Source: Burkholderiales bacterium
Lineage (GTDB): Bacteria > Pseudomonadota > Gammaproteobacteria > Burkholderiales > Burkholderiaceae_C
Assembly: GCA_029268225.1 (NCBI GenBank)
Contig: JAJUGJ010000026.1
Coordinates: forward strand, 1-50,565
Direction: 5' to 3'
Length of the DNA: 50,565 bases
The notes beneath the pieces are model-generated. The model saw only the letters and a program-made list of their open reading frames with translations. It was not told the DNA's origin and ran no database searches. This document shows positions 44,894 to 50,565 of this stretch, one piece after another; the stretch's first letter is position 1, and each line of letters starts with the position of its first letter. Position numbers and translations under genes: made by a program.

Positions 44894-47470
44894 TTATTCG
44901 GCAAGTAAATCGGTGGGAAAAGGAAGACCTGTGTCGGCCTCATCGCAGTTGTCGATCGGAAGGGTGAACGTGAAACGACACCCCATGACCATCTGTCCAT
45001 TGTAGATGTTCTCGGCCTTGATCCGGCCGTGATGCGACTCGATGATCGATCGGCACAAGCTCAGGCCGATGCCCAGGCCCTCGGCCTTGGTGGAGTGGAA
45101 GGCCTCGAAGAGGCGGGCAAGCATGTCTTCACGCATGCCGGGCCCCCCGTCGGAGACGGTGAACTCGACCACATCGCCCTGGTCTTCGAAATAGCGTTGT
45201 TGCACCCGCAGATCAATGTGGCGGCGCGATTGGGGTGTTTGCGCCGAGTCGATGGCCTCGGCTGCGTTTTTCAGGAGGTTCAGCAGCACCTGCTCGATCA
45301 GGATGGGGTCGGCCATGATCGTGGGCAGGCGGTTGGCCACCGTCGAGTTGAGGGTGACGCGGCGACGCTTCATCTCGAACACGGCCAACTCCAGCACAGC
45401 GTCGGTGATGTCACGCACGCGGGAGGGTTGGCGCTGCGGCTCGCTGCGTTTCACGAACTGGCGGATGCGGTGGATGATCTGGCCGGCTCGCTGGGCTTGT
45501 CGCGATGTCTTCTCCAGCGCACCAACGAGTTGTTCGTTGTCGATGTTGCCAGCCTGCACCCGGCTGATCATGCCGCTGCAGTAGTTGGAAATGGCAGCCA
45601 GAGGCTGGTTCAGTTCATGCGCCACCGTGGAAGCCATTTCACCCATGGTGATGAGCCGGCTGGTGAACTGCGACTTCTCGGCCTGGCGTGCCGCAGCTTC
45701 TTCAGCCTGTTTGCGAGCACTGATGTCGGTGGCGATCAACATTTGGGCCAGGTTGCCGTCCGTCCACTGTACGTAGCGGGCGCGCACGTCGAACCACTTT
45801 TGCACGTTGTCCATGTAGACCTCATGCGTGTCGCTGCCGGCATCGGTGAGCTTCTGGGTGGGCAGACCGCCAAAGTGGTCGACGGACTCGTCGCCGTCGA
45901 TGACCTCGTCGGGCATGACCTGACCGCCGGTGAGTTGCACGTGGGCCTCTGGGTTGCCGCCAAACCAGATGCGGTAGGAGCGGTTGGCAAACAGCATTTC
46001 ACCACGCTGAACCGACATCACGGACACCGCCGCGTCCAGGCCTTCCAGCACCGTGGTGAAGCGCTCGTGCGCCGCTGTGAGCTGGTCGCGCACCCGCTTG
46101 GCTTCGGTGATGTTGGTGACGGAGGTCATCCAGCCGGTCTGGTTGCCCTCGGCGTCGATCAGGGGGGAGACGTACATGCGTGCATCGAACTGGCTGCCGT
46201 CGCGTCGCTCCATGTTGAGTTCGACGCCCCCTGTGGGGCTGCGGCCCAGCAACTCCTGCTGGAACATGCGGTGGAATTCGTCGATGCGGTCGCGTGGCCA
46301 GTACGGGTAGGGCGGGCGGGCGCCGATGAGTTCGTGCTCGGCAAAGCCTGTCATGGCACAGAAGGCCGGGTTGACGTAGGTGATGCGCCCCTCCAGATCG
46401 ATGGTGCGCATGCCGGTGAGCATGGAGTTTTCCATGGCGCGCCGGAAGTTGGTTTCCTGCACCAGGGCCTTCTGGATTTCGGCGCGACGACGCATGTGGC
46501 GCAGGGTGCCCACCAGTGTCCAGACGGTGAGCAAGGACAAGGCGACCACCATCCAGAACAAGGTGCTCCCCACCAGGCTGGAAGAGGTCTTGAACCCCAT
46601 GCCGCGCAGCAGCAAACCGTTGCCGATGGGCGTGACGATGACGTCGTGAACAAAGCTGGGCTTGGCAGATCGGGATGTGACGGCGCCCACCGAACTGGTG
46701 ATCAGGTCACCGTCGGCTCGAACCAGGCTCATGGCATGACGCTGCAGGATCTCTTGCGGCACCTGGTGGCGCATGAGCGTTTCCAGGGAGTACTCGGCGA
46801 TCAGCGCCCCCGCAAAGCCTTGTCGGTCCATCATGGGCAGATGCAGTTGAATCGCCTTGATGCCTGCGGTGTTGAGGAAGGGCTGGGAGTAGGTCGGCTG
46901 GTTGCGCTCACGTGCTTGCGCAAAGGCTTGGCGGGTCTCGGGCGCCTTGTGCAGCGGGGTGTAATGGTCTGCCTGGTTTTCGAGAGGGTCGCGGTCGATG
47001 GGCTGTCCGGATTCAAGGGACAGGGTGAGCGTGGTGCGCACGGCCTTGACCTGTTCGTTGGCTTGCACCCAAGACAGGCTCAGCACCTCGGGACGAGGGC
47101 GCACAAAGTCGCTGGCCTGGAGCATGAACTGCTCGACGGAGATGGCCTTGAAATTGACGTCGCGTGCCAGGCGTTGCACATGCTCCTGGTTCTCGATGAG
47201 GCGCAGTCGCAGCTGTTGTTGTACGACCTCGGTGTCGCGTTTGACCGACTCTTGTTCGCGCTCCAGTTCTTCGTTGCGCAGATACCAGAAGGCGGCAATG
47301 ATCACCGCCAGAAAGAGCAGCACAGACACCAGAGGGCCGAGCGTGGCGTAGCGGTCTTGCTGGCTGGGGCTTTGTTTGCGCCACCAGCGCCAGAAAAGGC
47401 GGTTGGGCGTGTCGGCCTGCGGTGCGCTGGGCGAGGGTGTCGGGACGTGATGAGGTGCCGGAAATGCCAT
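44894..47470 (-). CDS. membrane-bound PAS-domain sensor histidine kinase
   Basis: An 858-residue sensor. A Pro-rich cytoplasmic start leads to TM1 at about 44-64. A periplasmic sensing domain of about 235 residues has a coiled start (ELEREQESVKRD), and TM2 is at about 301-322. Two PAS domains follow (about 344-459 and 472-584). The HisKA domain carries the phospho-acceptor His618 in STVAHELNQPLAAISNY. An HATPase has the N box (EQVLLNLLKNAAEAID), SDGGPGM and GLGIGLSL. The architecture resembles DctS-type kinases of organic-acid systems, but the ligand is not known. The ATG at 47468-47470 is chosen over an upstream in-frame start in the promoter region. Confidence 0.92.
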   Translation of the reverse strand: MAFPAPHHVPTPSPSAPQADTPNRLFWRWWRKQSPSQQDRYATLGPLVSVLLFLAVIIAAFWYLRNEELEREQESVKRDTEVVQQQLRLRLIENQEHVQRLARDVNFKAISVEQFMLQASDFVRPRPEVLSLSWVQANEQVKAVRTTLTLSLESGQPIDRDPLENQADHYTPLHKAPETRQAFAQARERNQPTYSQPFLNTAGIKAIQLHLPMMDRQGFAGALIAEYSLETLMRHQVPQEILQRHAMSLVRADGDLITSSVGAVTSRSAKPSFVHDVIVTPIGNGLLLRGMGFKTSSSLVGSTLFWMVVALSLLTVWTLVGTLRHMRRRAEIQKALVQETNFRRAMENSMLTGMRTIDLEGRITYVNPAFCAMTGFAEHELIGARPPYPYWPRDRIDEFHRMFQQELLGRSPTGGVELNMERRDGSQFDARMYVSPLIDAEGNQTGWMTSVTNITEAKRVRDQLTAAHERFTTVLEGLDAAVSVMSVQRGEMLFANRSYRIWFGGNPEAHVQLTGGQVMPDEVIDGDESVDHFGGLPTQKLTDAGSDTHEVYMDNVQKWFDVRARYVQWTDGNLAQMLIATDISARKQAEEAAARQAEKSQFTSRLITMGEMASTVAHELNQPLAAISNYCSGMISRVQAGNIDNEQLVGALEKTSRQAQRAGQIIHRIRQFVKRSEPQRQPSRVRDITDAVLELAVFEMKRRRVTLNSTVANRLPTIMADPILIEQVLLNLLKNAAEAIDSAQTPQSRRHIDLRVQQRYFEDQGDVVEFTVSDGGPGMREDMLARLFEAFHSTKAEGLGIGLSLCRSIIESHHGRIKAENIYNGQMVMGCRFTFTLPIDNCDEADTGLPFPTDLLAE

Positions 47471-47527
47471 GGTGCTGATTATCTGTCGGCGCGGACCGCC
47501 CAAAGGGATGGCACTTATCGCTTATAT

Positions 47528-47562
47528 TTTCGGAAGTTTCGCAATGCCACCCTGTTGCGCAA
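47528..47562 (+). repeat. three TTNCGNAA repeats upstream of aceE
   Basis: TTTCGGAA (47528-47535), TTTCGCAA (47537-47544) and TTGCGCAA (47555-47562) share the form TTnCGnAA. The first two start 9 bp apart and the third 18 bp later. They lie in the 197-bp region between the divergent kinase operon and aceE, next to an AT-rich TATATT (47523-47528) that could be a -10. They may be an operator; the binding protein is unknown. Confidence 0.4.
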
Positions 47563-47667
47563 ACGATTCGTAGTGTCGGGGCTTTGCCGTTTACCCACGG
47601 ACCAAAACCCTGGCGACCACCCTTAAATGAGTGGCTCGCCGCTATCAACAATTTGGAGACTTCACCC

Positions 47668-50367
<2,700 letters not shown>

Positions 50368-50478
50368 GCCCGTCACGGGCTGCCGATGCCGGCCGTGTGT
50401 GTGAGCTTGCCCTGTGGCAGGTTCGCGCCAGCCGGTCCACGATCCATTCAATTTCTTCGTCCGTGACGGAGCACAAAC

Positions 50479-50565
50479 ATGGCATTGATTGAAGTGAAGG
50501 TCCCTGACATCGGGGACTTCGACGAAGTGGCGATCATCGAGGTGCTGGTGAAGGCCGGCGACACC
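50479..50565 (+). CDS. aceF: pyruvate dehydrogenase E2 component, N-terminal fragment (window ends)
   Basis: The first 29 codons of a lipoyl-domain protein, MALIEVKVPDIGDFDEVAII, continuing to VKAGDT. This is the start of the dihydrolipoamide acetyltransferase lipoyl domain, before the lipoylated lysine. Position directly after aceE supports aceF. The number of lipoyl domains and the presence of a lipoyl-fused lpd downstream cannot be seen. Confidence 0.93.
   Translation, partial: MALIEVKVPDIGDFDEVAIIEVLVKAGDT

Noticed and set aside
47555..47570. LacI/PurR-type operator from the GCGCAAACG half-site upstream of aceE
   Set aside because: Only the left half matches; the right half (ATTCGTA) does not form the expected palindrome.

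Overview
The window is a gene-dense, GC-rich piece of a bacterial chromosome. It most likely comes from a betaproteobacterium of the order Burkholderiales, near Comamonadaceae or the Leptothrix/Aquabacterium group. This rests on the gene content and order (exbB-exbD-lpxK-Trm112-kdsB-adk, odhA-odhB-lpdA, folD next to a two-component pair and aceE), on the long Lys/Ala-rich N-terminal tail of RpoD, and on the codon usage. No tRNA, rRNA, insertion sequence, prophage or CRISPR array was seen. Nearly all of it reads as vertically inherited core genome.

Layout. 1-3.9 kb (minus): rpoD (cut by the window start) and dnaG, the primase/sigma part of the macromolecular synthesis operon. 4.0-8.0 kb (minus): exbB-exbD-lpxK-Trm112-kdsB-adk, a lipid A/Kdo cell-envelope cluster. 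8.4-10.4 kb (plus): xseA and sodB. 10.7-16.8 kb (plus): the 2-oxoglutarate dehydrogenase operon odhA-odhB-(SHOCT/PspC membrane protein)-lpdA. 16.8-19.0 kb: zapE, a convergent PP2C phosphatase and a small DUF465 protein. 19.0-22.6 kb (minus): map and glnD. 22.7-26.8 kb (plus): purL. 26.9-30.9 kb: a more accessory stretch with a CaCA cation antiporter, a secreted alpha/beta-hydrolase and a DUF898/YjgN membrane protein. 30.9-35.5 kb (minus): LpxH-like phosphoesterase, DUF2322-like protein, an AMP-phosphorylase-type nucleoside phosphorylase, a divergent PRPP-synthetase paralogue and a methyltransferase. 35.5-41.1 kb: rlhA-type U32 protein, DUF1624 membrane protein, rpiA, a TIGR03862 flavoprotein and a secreted glutaredoxin-like protein. 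41.1-47.5 kb (minus): a PAS histidine kinase and FixJ-type regulator, then folD and an M3 oligopeptidase. 47.7-50.6 kb (plus): aceE and the first 29 codons of aceF.

How the genes work together. Two 2-oxoacid dehydrogenase complexes (odh and pdh) bracket the window, and a sensor kinase/regulator pair sits divergently in front of aceE. The candidate for an undescribed system is the tightly coupled phosphorylase/PRPP-synthetase-like pair at 31.6-34.1 kb. The phosphorylase has archaeal AMP-phosphorylase sequence features, and its stop codon overlaps the start of a non-canonical Prs. The pair could recycle nucleotide ribose phosphate towards PRPP in a bacterium with no RuBisCO or ribose-1,5-bisphosphate isomerase gene in view. 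A second noteworthy arrangement is the SHOCT-PspC membrane protein placed between odhB and lpdA.

Limits. All calls come from reading translated sequence and recognising family motifs; no database search was run. Several starts were moved to internal codons, for reasons given per entry. Promoter calls are weak; hairpin terminators are more reliable.
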